64,000 bases of DNA, from positions 4,820,772 through 4,884,771 of the forward strand of contig CM064552.1 in the NCBI GenBank assembly GCA_032716605.1, written 5' to 3'. The position numbers and the translations under genes are program-made. The notes under the pieces were generated by a model. It made no database searches. It was given only the letters and a program-made list of their open reading frames with translations, and was not told the DNA's origin. The stretch comes from Paralithodes platypus. Its lineage: Eukaryota > Arthropoda > Malacostraca > Decapoda > Lithodidae. Positions 42,478 through 53,339 of the stretch are shown here, piece after piece (position 1 is the stretch's first letter; every line of letters begins with the position of its first letter).

Positions 42478-45050
42478 GCGATCGTCCCAATCAACCTATG
42501 CGACATCATCAACATACCCATATTCCTCACCAAGCCCTCTATAACCCATCATCTCCAGACATCACCTTTTGCTCCCCAGAACTCGCCCCCACAACATCCT
42601 GGAGGGTGGTCAGAACCTTAGGCTCTGACCACCTCCCGATCATTATCACCACCAAAACCAGACTCACCCCAGCTAGCCACAAACACACATACACCAATTA
42701 TAAAAGAGCTAACTGGGAAGCATCCACAAATGAGACAGAACACTTCACAACTCTAAACAGTACACCCATCACTAACATCAACAATGCTGTACACATACTC
42801 AATAAAACTATCCAAAACGCTGACAAGAAACACATTCCAAGAGGTAACAGAAAAAGACACAACCCCAACTTCACACCAGAAATTCAAAACCTCATCAGAC
42901 AACGCGACATACTGAAACACTCCCCAGCACCCCACACACAAGACATCACACAACAAATTCAAGCACTCAACACCCAAACTAACAACAAAATACAAGAACA
43001 ACAAAAACTAAATTGGAATCACTTCCTACAAACACTTGATCACAAAACAAACCCCCAAAAAATCTACAAAACACTAAACAGCATTACACTTTCCAACAGC
43101 AACACAACACAATCACATGCTGCAATCACAACAACAGACTCTACTCCTTCAAAGGCGGCTTTCTAGGGCCTTTCCTAGCTGATGCTGAGAGGATTGGGTT
43201 CTAGTCATGTGGTGATGGGCTGGTCTATCAGAGTGAGAGCTGAGCGATCTCTGCCATACCCATAGCTTACTCTGACTGTTCCTTTTACTTATATATCTTC
43301 TAGATCTCAAGTGACGGCGTCTTTTCCGTGGATCGACCTCCCTACTGCCAACCTAAAAGTTGGCAGATTGGGAGCCAAAGTGTCACATTTTTCCCTTGCC
43401 CCTCAACTTTCCCTTCATAATTGCTGAGGGGCACAGGGCCTTGGGTGGGGCTTTGGTTTCTCGGGCGTTTCCGCGCCCTCCTCAGCTCCCTGCCTTAGAG
43501 TGGCTTCGGTCACCTGGGTTTTGTTAGTGGTAAGCAGGGAGGGTTTTGTGGGGGCGCTCTATGGCCTTGGCCTTGCTCGGGACCTTGGGGCTGTTCGGCC
43601 AGGCAGCCTGGGGAACAACAACAACTCCTTCATGTAAACAACAAGCAAACACTCTCATCAATCACTTCTCACATGTCAGCCAAATAAAACCTCACAAAGA
43701 CGACCGACGTGTCATCCGACGTAAGAGACAATTCCCCACAGACCCTGACTACACACCCTTCACCAATCATCAGACAAAGCATATCATCAACAATCTCAAG
43801 CACTCACCCGCCTGTGGCCTAGACAACATAAGCAACATACACCTCAGACACCTGGGACCACAAGGCTACAAGCACTCACTAACATATCAAACTACAGCTA
43901 TTCACACAACACAATACCAGACATTTGGAAGCATGGTAACATCATCACATTCCCCAAACCCAACAAAGACCCCACGCTACCCTCCTCGCACCGCCCCATC
44001 ACACTCCTTTGCTCCACCTCCAAAGTCATGGAACGCCTAGTATTACAACTAATTACACCTGACCTACCCCTAGCTCCAACACAACATGGCTTTAGGCCAC
44101 TGCACTCCACAAACACTCTTCTCACAGACCTTACACAAAGAGCTTTTGACGGCATCAACTCAGCTAGACCACCACACAGATCACTATTAGCCACACTCGA
44201 CATTAGTAAAGCCTTCGATGCCATCCCCCGCCACAACCTAACAAACAAAATCTACAACACAAATATGCACAACAACACAAAAAGGTGGCTGGCCAACTTC
44301 CTAGCAGGCAGATGTGCACACGTATATGTTGCCGGTCAGTCATCTAAAATCAGAAACTTTCCAAACGGAGTCCCACAAGGATCCGTCCTATCGCACGCAC
44401 TCTTCAATCTGTACATGCACGATATAACTACACCCAATACGCCCCAAATAAACTTAGCCTCCTATGCAGATGACATAACACTCAAATGCACACACCATGA
44501 CAGGAGGCAGAAGCCTCCACGAACCAAGACCACCCACTAAACTACATGGCAACACACCCAGACACCAAGAAATATCAAAAAAACACCCAGCACACGGTAT
44601 CACACACAATTATTGTCCTCTCTCCCTCCCTGCCCACCCCGAACCAACTTCCAGAAGCACATCCATACTCATATCTCTCACCGATCCATCCACTCACTCA
44701 CAGACAACACGCAGCTGCATGCACGACCTCCCGAAATCCATCCTTCCGAATCCTCCCTTCCTCGCGAGGACAGAGTCCACCTGGCCAGGCTGAGATGCGG
44801 ACACCATCCAGCTCTCCTGAGCTATCAGAAGAGACTGGATGACTCCATTGTCGACGCCTGCCCGGGATGTAACACAGCACCCCATACCATTAAACACATC
44901 ATAGAAGACTGCATTTCACACAACCACTTACGCCAACAACACAATCTACACTCAATGAGAGCTCTGTGGGAAAGCCCGATCGTGGCCATGGTCTTTCTCA
45001 GGGACTCGGGGCTGTTCGGCCAGGCAGCTTAGGGAACAACAACAACAACA
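42478..45050 (+). mobile_element. Jockey/I-like LINE copy L3
   Basis: The plus-strand order is the end of an apurinic-type endonuclease (SSPDITFCSPELAPTTSW, LGSDHLPIIITT, 42545-42655), a linker (SAF-like LIRQRDILKHSPAPHTQD), then after a SINE insertion ACGLDNISNIHLRHLGPQGY and a reverse transcriptase with TQHGFRPLHSTNTLLTDLTQ, LLATLDISKAFDAIPRHNL, GVPQGSVLSHALFNLYMHDI and SYADDITLKCTHHD. About 0.5 kb between CTHHD and the ASTNQDHPLNY segment is deleted relative to L2. The end (RVHLARLRCGHHPALLSYQK, CPGCNTAPHTIKHIIEDC, DSGLFGQAA, stop) and (AAC)n tail are intact. Confidence 0.9.
43152..43623 (+). mobile_element. SINE C inserted in LINE L3
   Basis: A 472-bp copy is flanked by the 9-bp duplication ACTCCTTCA (43143-43151 and 43624-43632). 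It runs from aggcggctttctagggcc to ggccaggcagcctggggaac and (AAC)n. The LINE frame TTDSTPS continues into CKQQANTLINH on the other side. It lacks the 22-bp 5' repeats of 37419. Confidence 0.9.
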
Positions 45051-45303
45051 TGACCGTACGCCCGGACACTAGGCCTACATCCTTCCCTCCAATTTACCCC
45101 ACGATTAGGCCTACCCTCACCTACTGTAAAAGCGCGATTCACCCAATAAATTACACCATTTTCCGCCATATCTTCTGATTGATGGATAATGGGTAGGCTC
45201 AGTTAGGTTATACTGATGTTTTGGACCGACAGTTAGCCCATCGATCTTTTTAGGCCTAAAAGGTCCGGTAGAGCATATACATCATTGCTATATATGTCAT
45301 TAA

Positions 45304-45774
45304 CCCTTAACTGGCGGCGCGCAACATAAGTCGAGTGAAAGAAATTTGGACTATGTGGCGGCTCACAACATAAGTCGTGTGCCATTTTCAGCATGTAATG
45401 TTGCTGAGAGAGAGAGACAAGTGGTGGCAGGAGAGTAGCAAGCATATGACTGCTCCAGACCACCGCGGTGGACCAACTGACATGATTCCCACCCTCCTCC
45501 ACCCTCTCTACACAGTGAATTGTTTAGGGAAAGTACCGAATTACATGGTTTTTGCACTCGTGTTGCGCGATTGTTGCAAGAAAACTAGCGGTCGTACAAG
45601 GATCGTTGGGGTGTCATTGGAAAGCTCTGTTTATGCCCTTTCAGGGATAGATACTTGTTTTACACTCTGGGTCTTATTTAGGCATACAAATTATCACGTA
45701 AACAACCCTATTTTGGGTAAAAACACCCCGCTGGTGGCTACATATTATTTACCGCCTAGGCCGCTCGTTAGGTG
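45304..45774. mobile_element. TTAA-flanked element
   Basis: Lies between TTAA at 45300-45303 and 45775-45778. Ends CCCTTAACTGGCGGCGCGC and reversed CACCTAACGAGCGGCC. Contains repeated caacataagtcg motifs and a GA run at 45403-45418. It probably belongs to the same piggyBac-like group as 33930-34508. Confidence 0.6.
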
Positions 45775-45844
45775 TTAAGAGCTGAAATTTATTATAAGGG
45801 AGAAAAAAAAATGCTAAAATACATATATAGGGCCTGCTGTAAAA

Positions 45845-46060
45845 CAAGCTTTTCAGCCAGTACTGGTACCCAACCAGCGGGGGTGTGGGGGCGGCAGCCC
45901 CCACCTATATACTAGGTTAGGTTAGGCTAATAGCCTAGCACATTTAAAAAAAAAAAAAAAAAAAAAAGCTAACCCAACCAGCGGGTGTGTGGAGGCAGCA
46001 GCCTCCACCCATAATACTGGGATAGGTTAGGTAAGGTTGTTGGGTTAGGCTAATGTCTTC
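45845..46060. repeat. Two copies of a TTAGG-containing dispersed repeat
   Basis: acccaaccagcgggggtgtg and acccaaccagcgggtgtgtg each lead into gcagcccccacc-type sequence and aggttaggtt-like tracts. An A run at ~45943-45966 lies between them. An inverted relative is at 47425-47515. Confidence 0.65.
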
Positions 46061-46579
46061 CCAAAGTTGACTATTTTTGTAACATAAGATATTAGGCTAC
46101 CCACTCCACCCCGTGAAATCCGAGCCAGCTTTCGTCAAAAGTTGGCTCGGGTATTCACAAAATTGGGTTTTATGAGTTTGCAATTTGGGAAAACCAGGGC
46201 CAAGTTTTGATACAAAACGCTAGATTATTGTATTTTTACGCTTTTAACCCCTCATTTTCCCTGAACTTCACAGCCCTCCCCACTAGTAGGGGGCGTGTTT
46301 TTAGATTGTTGGATAATGGGTCCTCTTCCTCTTCAGTATAAAACAACACTATATCTCAAGGAAAAATAAAATAAAACTTATTGAAATCGCTGTCGGTCAA
46401 AAAAGTCAGGTTTACCCTAAGTTAATGCAAATCCTCCACTCAAACTATGAAAAATAATAAAACACTAGCCTAGGCATACATTCCTCGAAGATTCCGAAGA
46501 AAAAATAATAGGCTATAGGCCTAAACATGGTAAATATAGCCTACCTAAGGTTACTGTAGTGTTATTGAACGCCAACAAA

Positions 46580-47272
46580 ATATCACGGTACGATTTTAGT
46601 TACTGGACACCTATTTGACAGGTACCACCAAGGATTAAATACATATTTGTTTTCGGTTTCCACGGATCCAACACCAAGCTACACCTTTTTCTGGTCCGGT
46701 AATAGTATTGAAAATGATATAAGCCTAATAACTTTTTAAATGTGGTTTTCGACGAGAATAAAACTGCGCGTTTGTGCCGAAAATCGGCGGCGGGAGTCCG
46801 TCGTCGCTTCGGATCGTCGCGGTTTGTTTACCCAGGACGCTCGAGTTGACGGCCAGCTGTTTTACTTGCCCCCTGCTGGCCACATATATTACGATTATTA
46901 TAATTCACGGGGGGGGGGGGATTCTGTATCCCACTGCCTATAACGCAAGTCTTGATAAAAAAATGTACCGAACAAATGGTTATAAGCTTAGCCATTTTAA
47001 GTCGACCACCAAGGCGGCACCGCGAAGTCACTCCGAGCGTAAAGTAAACAAAGCGACGCTACTTCCACGAACGCAACCGAGTTGTCTTTATATTTCGTCT
47101 CACATTATCATTATTAAAGTGTCCCCATTGCTTTTTTAGTGTTTCGTACACCAGAAAAGGGTGTAGCTTGGTGTTGGATGCGTGGAAACCGAAAAAAATA
47201 TGTATTAAATCGTTGGCGGTACCTTTCAAATAGGTGTCCACTGTCCAGTAACTAAAATCGTACCAATATCAC
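46580..47272. mobile_element. Foldback element with ~120-bp arms
   Basis: 46580-46700 and 47150-47272 are reverse complements (acgattttagttactggaca, ggtttccacg.atccaacacc, aagctacacc). The interior holds a dispersed repeat with TTGCCCCCTGCTGGC (46866-46880) and a G run (~46908-46920). No coding potential. Confidence 0.7.
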
Positions 47273-48820
47273 CAACACGAGTTGTGTTATCTGGCGTATC
47301 ACCTACCTCTGACCCTGACTGGGTATATCCTAGTGTTTACTATTTTACTATAGCCTACCCCTTTGAAATTCAAAGGGGTATAGGCCTAGGCCTAGTAAAC
47401 ATTGAAAGGACATTAGCCTACGGGCGGCCCTAACCTAACAACCTTACAAAACCTATCCTAGTATTATGTGTGGGGGCTGCCGCCCCACCACTCCCGCTGT
47501 TTGACAGCAACTAGCGTGCTTACACGACGTCCGCCCGGTAACAAACTCCATCCAAATCACCTCTAAAACTGGCTAAAGTAGGCCTAGGCTAGGCTAGTGC
47601 AAAATGCAAATCTAGCTCAACGCATAAGCTAAAAACAATATGAAAGAGAGACAGTTAGGCTAGTTAATTGTAGAGGCTTCTACAATCACTCAACACCCTA
47701 GAATATATATCTGACATGTAAATAATGAGCGACTAGATAACAAATAACCTGTCGCCTGAACTGCCAAATTTCACTGCATTGGAAATTCGGAATCGCTATT
47801 AATCATGATATAATATAATACTTACCTCCGTACGTCTCTTCTCGGCATATTTGTGATCTTATGTTACAAATAAACAATGCATGATACTTACGATGGGCTG
47901 ATGAAATCGGATAAAACACAAAGAACAATCAGGTTCAGTGGCAGCCATATTTAAAGTGTCTACCTCGTGACGTCAACAATAAGTATTACCAATGTTAGCA
48001 CAATCAAAATCACAAAACCGATAGAATGACGCTAGATAGTATAGAATGTAAAAATTCTCTGAAAAAATGGTACAACTACAATCTCTATAATCTCGATTAA
48101 CAGTGGTTTTAAGTTCTATAATCGACCTAGAAATCACATACGCTAGATCTTAAAGAATATTTCTAGATCTAGCTGAAAATTAGCTACATTAGCAACGCTG
48201 GGACACCAGTCATTATGCTATATTATTACGAACGCCCTCCATGAATAGTGCATACATAAATAATAAACAAATATAATATCTAGACACTATCTAAGACATA
48301 AACAGGGCAATGAAAATTAATACTATCGAGAAAATACCCAGTAGAAGAGTGGAAATCTTGATGAAGAGTTACAGATTCCAATAATGAGTGGTAAACATGG
48401 ATGGGCGGGAAATTTGAAATGCAAAACATGGGTTGGTGATGATGCTAGGTTGTTGTAACCTACATAGGCTACTTACCAGAAGACTATTACTACGAGACTG
48501 AGGTAAACTACACCCAGTGGAGCATAAATACATTTGAATAATTTGTCTGTTTATGTCCATCTTTTTATTATTATGTTCATTGTATTTATAATAGCTACAT
48601 CTGAAGTATTTCATAATGTTTAAAACGACTACCTCATTAAGTAGACTTATTACTTGGTTGGACTACTCTTGCATACATACTGTACATGCATAACACAATA
48701 CATACACGTACATGTAGCCTAAGCCTTGATCACTCTAATACGGCATTCATGGTAGTGGAATCAAAGAAAGAAATCCATGTGGAGTGTTATGAGCGACACA
48801 TCAATTCTCAAAAAAAATCC
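47273..48820. other. Unassigned sequence
   Basis: Contains cctaacctaacaacc-type tracts (47430-47460) and AT-rich DNA. No gene or element ends recognised. A run of ~17 G with a flanking inverted repeat lies at 48822-48850. Confidence 0.4.
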
Positions 48821-48887
48821 GGGGGGGGGGGGGGGGCATGCCCCCGGACCTTCCTAGAGCTCGCGCCTTAATTAAAACACAGCAACA

Positions 48888-49018
48888 GATCTCCTTCAAC
48901 CCTATCTCAACACACAACATGGCTGGTGCACTACAAACAGACTTAATCTATAGCCCCAGCCAAATCCACCGCAACCCTGCTCACAAGCTGGACAGAACAC
49001 AAATACATCCCTCAACTA
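48888..49018 (+). mobile_element. Jockey/I-like LINE internal fragment
   Basis: Frames give TDLLQPYLNTQHGWCTTNRL and then AKSTATLLTSWTEHKYIPQL, corresponding to the region after YADD in L2 (20880-21010). It has neither 3' end nor tail. Confidence 0.7.
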
Positions 49019-49973
49019 CCGGTAAAAAGTTACCAGTTTCAGTTCAGTTTCACATTCACATTTAGTCCCATCTCAGTTCCTGTACGGTTTTCTTTGCCGA
49101 TGTTCACAGATACGTTTTTCTGCATTCGGTTTCCTACATTCACTGTAATGCCCTCGAAAATATCCCACAACCCCAATAATGTGCTACCCGAGTTGATGTC
49201 AGGTATACTGTAAAATAGTCGTTGATAGGAAGTCCAATAAACTCATCACGTGAAACACCACGAGACTATCACCTGGTTCTTACAAATCGGACTAAGGTTA
49301 CTATACTTTTGTATGTCCGTGGTAGTACAGGGTTATTAGCTGTTGACCTGTGATGGCCATAGTCACTAACCAACCAGGGTTCGAACCCCACCCAAGGCAT
49401 CTCAAAACCTGTGGGTTTTTAGGAGGGTTAAACTCCCATCAGAGGTTCGAGCCCCACGCCAGGCACCAGGAAAGGTTGACCCTAATGCTGGGGTCACACA
49501 TTCACGTATATCGCTCCCGACAGCTCCCGTCAGGCGTGATCGCCAATTTTGTGTTCTGACGGGCGTAGTCCGGCCGTGTACGCCCATATCGACCACGACT
49601 ATTGCACTTCCCGACAGACGTACCGTGACGGGGCCAGGGTTACGTCAGACGTAATGTAGTCGTATGGAACTACGTACGTGCTTGCGACTTGCGTAATTAT
49701 GTCCCCGTTAGTCCGCCTGGGCTGCCCGATTTGCGGGAACACAGGCCACACCCATGGCCACGCCCCCACAAGACCTGCGTAGCTGAGGCCGTACGTCTTG
49801 GGAGTTTGTAGGACTTACGTGGATCGTTTCCGGACAATCGTAGGCACACCCCGTCTGTCCAAACACAGACAAAGACAGTCTTTGTCAACCATGTAGGTCT
49901 GGGTTGGAATCTGGGAACTACAAAAGGGCAGGGCTGGCCACAACGTTCCCATTCCCACTCCTGACTCGGCACC

Positions 49974-50582
49974 ATGAAGAACATCACGGAATACATCCTG
50001 GAGGAGTTCAAGATGGTGACCTCCCTAATCAAACCGGAGAACAGGCATAACACTCGGCTCATTCAATGGATCATTTCCTACATAGAAATGTTAGAACTGC
50101 TTGCAATAGCAAACTACATCCATGAAGATGAACAAGAGAAGAAGAAGGAAAGGAGCAAGAGGACAGTGTGGGTGTGGCCATATCTACAACGAAGGCCTGA
50201 ACATGGCCATTATGAGAAGCTGATGCAAGAGTTGGCCACAGAATGTCCACAACTGTACAAAAACTTCACCCGGGTAGACAAACAACTATTTGATGAGATA
50301 GTGGAACGTGTCACCCCCCTCATTCAGAGGAAACCTACGTTCTGGCGGAACCCCATTCCTCCTGGTCTGCGGGTGGCCATCACCCTACGTTTCCTCGCTA
50401 CGGGTGATTCCTATAAGAGCCTGCAATACAACTTTCGTGTTGCCCACAACACCATCAGCCAAATTGTTCCAGACACCTGCCAGGCCATCATTTCTGTCTA
50501 CGGAGATCAGGAGATCAAGACGCCACAATCGCCTGCTGAATGGAAGGAGGTTGCCAGCGGCTATGAGGAACGCTGTTGGTAG
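49974..50582 (+). pseudogene. HARBI1-like transposase, N-terminal half only
   Basis: A 202-residue frame from the ATG at 49974 contains WVWPYLQRRPEHGHYEKLMQ, LYKNFTRVDKQLFDEIVERV, LRVAITLRFLATGDSYKSLQ and NFRVAHNTISQIVPDTCQAI, the conserved N-terminal region of HARBI1-type transposases. It ends at ASGYEERCW followed by TAG. In the family the sequence continues from this point into the DDE nuclease domain with its three acidic catalytic residues, all absent here. The 3' half was removed by an internal deletion, so it cannot cut DNA by itself. A GTAGGT at 50580 could alternatively be a splice donor, but no downstream exon is visible before the element ends. Confidence 0.85.
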
Positions 50583-50815
50583 GTGCAGGTTCTTCTTCTT
50601 CCTCCTCATCTTCCTCACTCTCATCCACTTCAACCTCGAGCTCTCCACTATCGGGGCCGAGGTCGAGAACAACTTCATCTTCCTCAGGCGTCGAGAGGGC
50701 AGGCGGTGAGTTGGAGGGGCCAGCTAGGCTGAGAGGGGTCAGAGTTGGAGGGGCCAGGCTGAGAGGGGTCAAAAGGTGAGGTGGCAGGGGAAGCCTTCCT
50801 GGCCTTCTTCAGGCC
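50515..50815 (-). pseudogene. Fragment of the second Harbinger protein (candidate)
   Basis: A minus-strand frame up to 50772 encodes PPALSTPEEDEVVLDLGPDS and a long acidic run (ESEEDEEEEEE). A neighbouring frame gives GLKKARKASPATSPFD. PIF/Harbinger elements usually carry a second gene, often divergent or convergent, for a Myb/SANT- or MADF-like DNA-binding partner with an acidic stretch. Position and orientation fit a remnant of that gene. No Myb motif itself remains, so this is an inference. Confidence 0.4.
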
Positions 50816-50835
50816 TTTCTTATGCATGGTACAGG

Positions 50836-50992
50836 GCAGGGCAGGGCAGGGTGCAGAGGGTGACAAGCAGGGCAAGGCAGGGTGCAGAGGGTGGCAAGCA
50901 GGGCAGGGCAGGATGCAGAGGGTGGCAAGCAGGGCAGGGCAGGGTGCAGAGGGTGGCAAGCAGGGCAGGGCAGGGTGCAGAGGGTGGCAAGC
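50836..50992. repeat. 31-bp minisatellite, about five units
   Basis: Units of gcagggcagggcagggtgca plus gagggtggcaa in the Harbinger-like element. They produce chance Gly/Arg and Pro/Leu-rich frames on both strands. Confidence 0.9.
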
Positions 50993-51203
50993 AGGTGGCA
51001 GGGTTGGCTTGTTGTTTGCTGCTCCGGTGTGGTGAGAGGTGTGACGGGAGTGTCCCCCGCTGGTCCTTATATACCCCCCGTACAACGTTGCTGCGTCTTC
51101 CAGCCAACACGCAGTGCGGCGGTGCTGCCAGATGCGCCCAGACTAACTTTAACTGTCCCGTTTGACGGGAATATTGTACGATTGGCGGGAGAAGCTTACG
51201 TTT

Positions 51204-51265
51204 GACCGGGCTAGCTGCTACGTCTTACGGGGCTGCTCCTGTAAGACGTAGCAGCTAGCCCGGTC
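51204..51265. repeat. Perfect 25-bp stem hairpin near the Harbinger right end
   Basis: 51204-51228 (gaccgggctagctgctacgt plus cttac) is the exact reverse complement of 51241-51265, with a 12-base loop. Confidence 0.9.
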
Positions 51266-52800
51266 AGACGTAGGATTTCCCGACTTTTGACATACGTGAG
51301 CGCGAGCCACGTATCTGATTCTAAATCCAAAACATACCGGGCGGCCTTGGCCGCACCCACCACCTCCCCGACCAGCGTGGCTACTCCCGCCATGCGTACC
51401 AACCCCCACGACTAGACACAATTTAATTTACGTTTTCCGTACTAAGCCCTTACGTTTTACGTATTCGGTTGCCAACTACCAATAAACCTTCGTACGGGAG
51501 CATACGGGAGCATATACGTGAATGTGTGACCCCAGCATAAGTGTGCCTGGGGAGTTTGCAGGACAGAAAAATTCCCTTCACACCCAGCATTTCATTCACA
51601 TTCGATGTTCTACATTCCCATTCACCACAATCGGTTTTCTACATTTACATTCATATTCGTTTCTCTACATTCACATTCACATTAGTTTCTCTACATTCAC
51701 ATTCGTTTCTCTAAATTCACTTTCACATTCACATTAATTTCTCTACATTCACATTCGTTTCTCTACATTCACTTCGTTTCTCAATATAAAGCCTACTTAT
51801 AACCCTGCACAAGCCCCGCACATTATGCCGCCCGAGAGTGCCCCTCTGCAGGTCCCACTACATAAACATGTGAAATGCTGGGTGTGAAGGGAATTTTTCT
51901 GTCCTGACAACTCCCCAGGCCCACTTAGGGTCAACCTTTCCTGGGGCCTGGCGCGGGGCTCGAACCTCTGATGGGAGTTTAACCCTCCTAAAAACCCACA
52001 GGTTTTGAGATGCCTTGGGTGGGGTTCGAACCCTGGTTAGTGACCATGTACCCCATAGGTCAACCAGGCCCGCGCGCTAACCCACTGTACTACCACGGAC
52101 GTACAAAAGTATAGTAACCTTAGTCCGATTTGTAAGAACCAGGTGATAGTCTCGTGGTGTTTCACGTGATGAGTTTATTGGACTTCCCATCAACGACTAT
52201 TTTACACTATACCTGACGTCAACTCGGGTAGTACATTATTGGGGTTGCGGGATATTTTCGAGGGCATTACAACATGAATGCAGGATGGCAATGTGATAGT
52301 AGTAAACTGAATGTGAATATGTATAAAACCGAATATATAAAAGTAAATTTTTTTAAATAAATGAAAACAGTACAAAATCCGAGATGGGACATTCGAATGT
52401 AAATATGAAACTGAATAAGATTTTCGAAAATGTGAATGTGAATGTGGTGGTAAGATTACGTTGGCACACTCTGCCCCTATACAAAGCAAAAAGCTGTGAC
52501 AGGGTGAAGAACCCACGGAGACGGTTGAGCTGTTATAGCAAGAGTACTAATATGATCTTTCTAAGAAAGGCAAGAACAAAAAAAGGGGTAAAATTCTAGT
52601 TTCACGTACACAGCGACAAAAGGGAGGCGCCGTTGTAAAGGCATAGCTTCCCGACCAACTATGAAGATCTGGGAAATTGCTGGGTAAAAGACGTATAATG
52701 ATAATAAACTACATTAACGACATTAGCCTAACCTAACAACCTTACCTAACCTAACCTAGTATTATGTAATAGCTATGGTGCCGCATATGGGGAGACTTTT

Positions 52801-52832
52801 TTGTTTTTTTTTTTTTTTTTTTTTTTTTTTAC
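52801..52832. repeat. Poly(T) run of ~30
   Basis: Almost uninterrupted T, preceded by cctaacctaacctagtatta, the same repeat type as 45845-46060. Confidence 0.9.
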
Positions 52833-52967
52833 AGGTATAATTCCTTATAATGCATTTCCGCCGCTTTGGACATATATAGGAATTAAGTATGGTATATGAC
52901 AACTCTAAAGTAGCCATAGAAATTTATGAGTATGCTGTGAAAGCGAAACTAGAATTAAACCCAAAAA

Positions 52968-53333
52968 GGTCAATATTTACGAGTCACACCACAGCTGGAA
53001 TCTCATTTCTAAGGGTAGTTTTGGGTTCCTATCATTCTATGTTTCATTGCTATATACTTTTAATCCACCGGAAAATTTTATTTTTTCTTGTTTTGTTTTG
53101 TTTTTTTTGGGGGGGGGGTTTAGCATTAACCTAACCTAACCTAAATGTATTTGGGGGCTATTATGTTAGGTTTGTTGGTTAGGTTAATGCTAAAAAAAAA
53201 AAAAAAAAGCCAAGAAAAAAATATATTTTCCGGTGGATAAAAAGTATATAGCAATGAAGCATAGAATGATAGGAACCCAAAACTACCATTAAAAATGAGA
53301 TCCCAGCTGTGGTGTGACTCGTAAATATTGACC
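52968..53333. mobile_element. Foldback element with ~160-bp near-perfect arms
   Basis: Arms 52968-53130 and 53172-53333 start GGTCAATATTTACGAGTCAC and its complement and stay complementary through T/A-rich runs. The ~40-bp centre is flanked by cctaacctaaccta and taggttaatg, i.e. TTAGG-like tracts. Confidence 0.8.
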
Positions 53334-53339
53334 AAAAAG

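Larger units (their letters stand above)
49486..51537 (+). mobile_element. PIF/Harbinger-like element, internally deleted
   Basis: 2052 bp with nearly perfect termini starting TGCTGGGGTCACACATTCAC and ending in the complement. TAA flanks it at 49483-49485 and 51538-51540. The intact opposite arm of the surrounding foldback reads ggttgaccctaagtgggcct with a single TAA. TWA duplications and the transposase fragment inside both indicate PIF/Harbinger. Confidence 0.9.
49045..52450. mobile_element. Large foldback element with ~450-bp arms, split by a Harbinger element
   Basis: 49045-49485 plus 51541-51590 is the reverse complement of 51870-52440 (e.g. gccctcgaaaatatccc, aaactcatcacgtgaaacac, ggttcgaaccccacccaagg on opposite strands). 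The central part (51595-51785) is a tandem array of a ~18-bp unit like ttctctacattcacattc, and further cacattcacatt units occur at the outer ends. Each arm carries two B-box-like motifs (GGTTCGAACCCC, GGTTCGAGCCCC). The left arm is interrupted at a TAA by the element 49486-51537. Confidence 0.75.

Noticed and set aside
50580..50590. GTAGGT as a real splice donor completing the Harbinger transposase
   Set aside because: No downstream exon with the DDE domain exists before the element's right terminus, so an internal deletion explains the truncation better.
50684..51205. Pro/Leu-rich and Gly/Arg-rich proteins
   Set aside because: Produced by a 31-bp minisatellite read in several frames on both strands.
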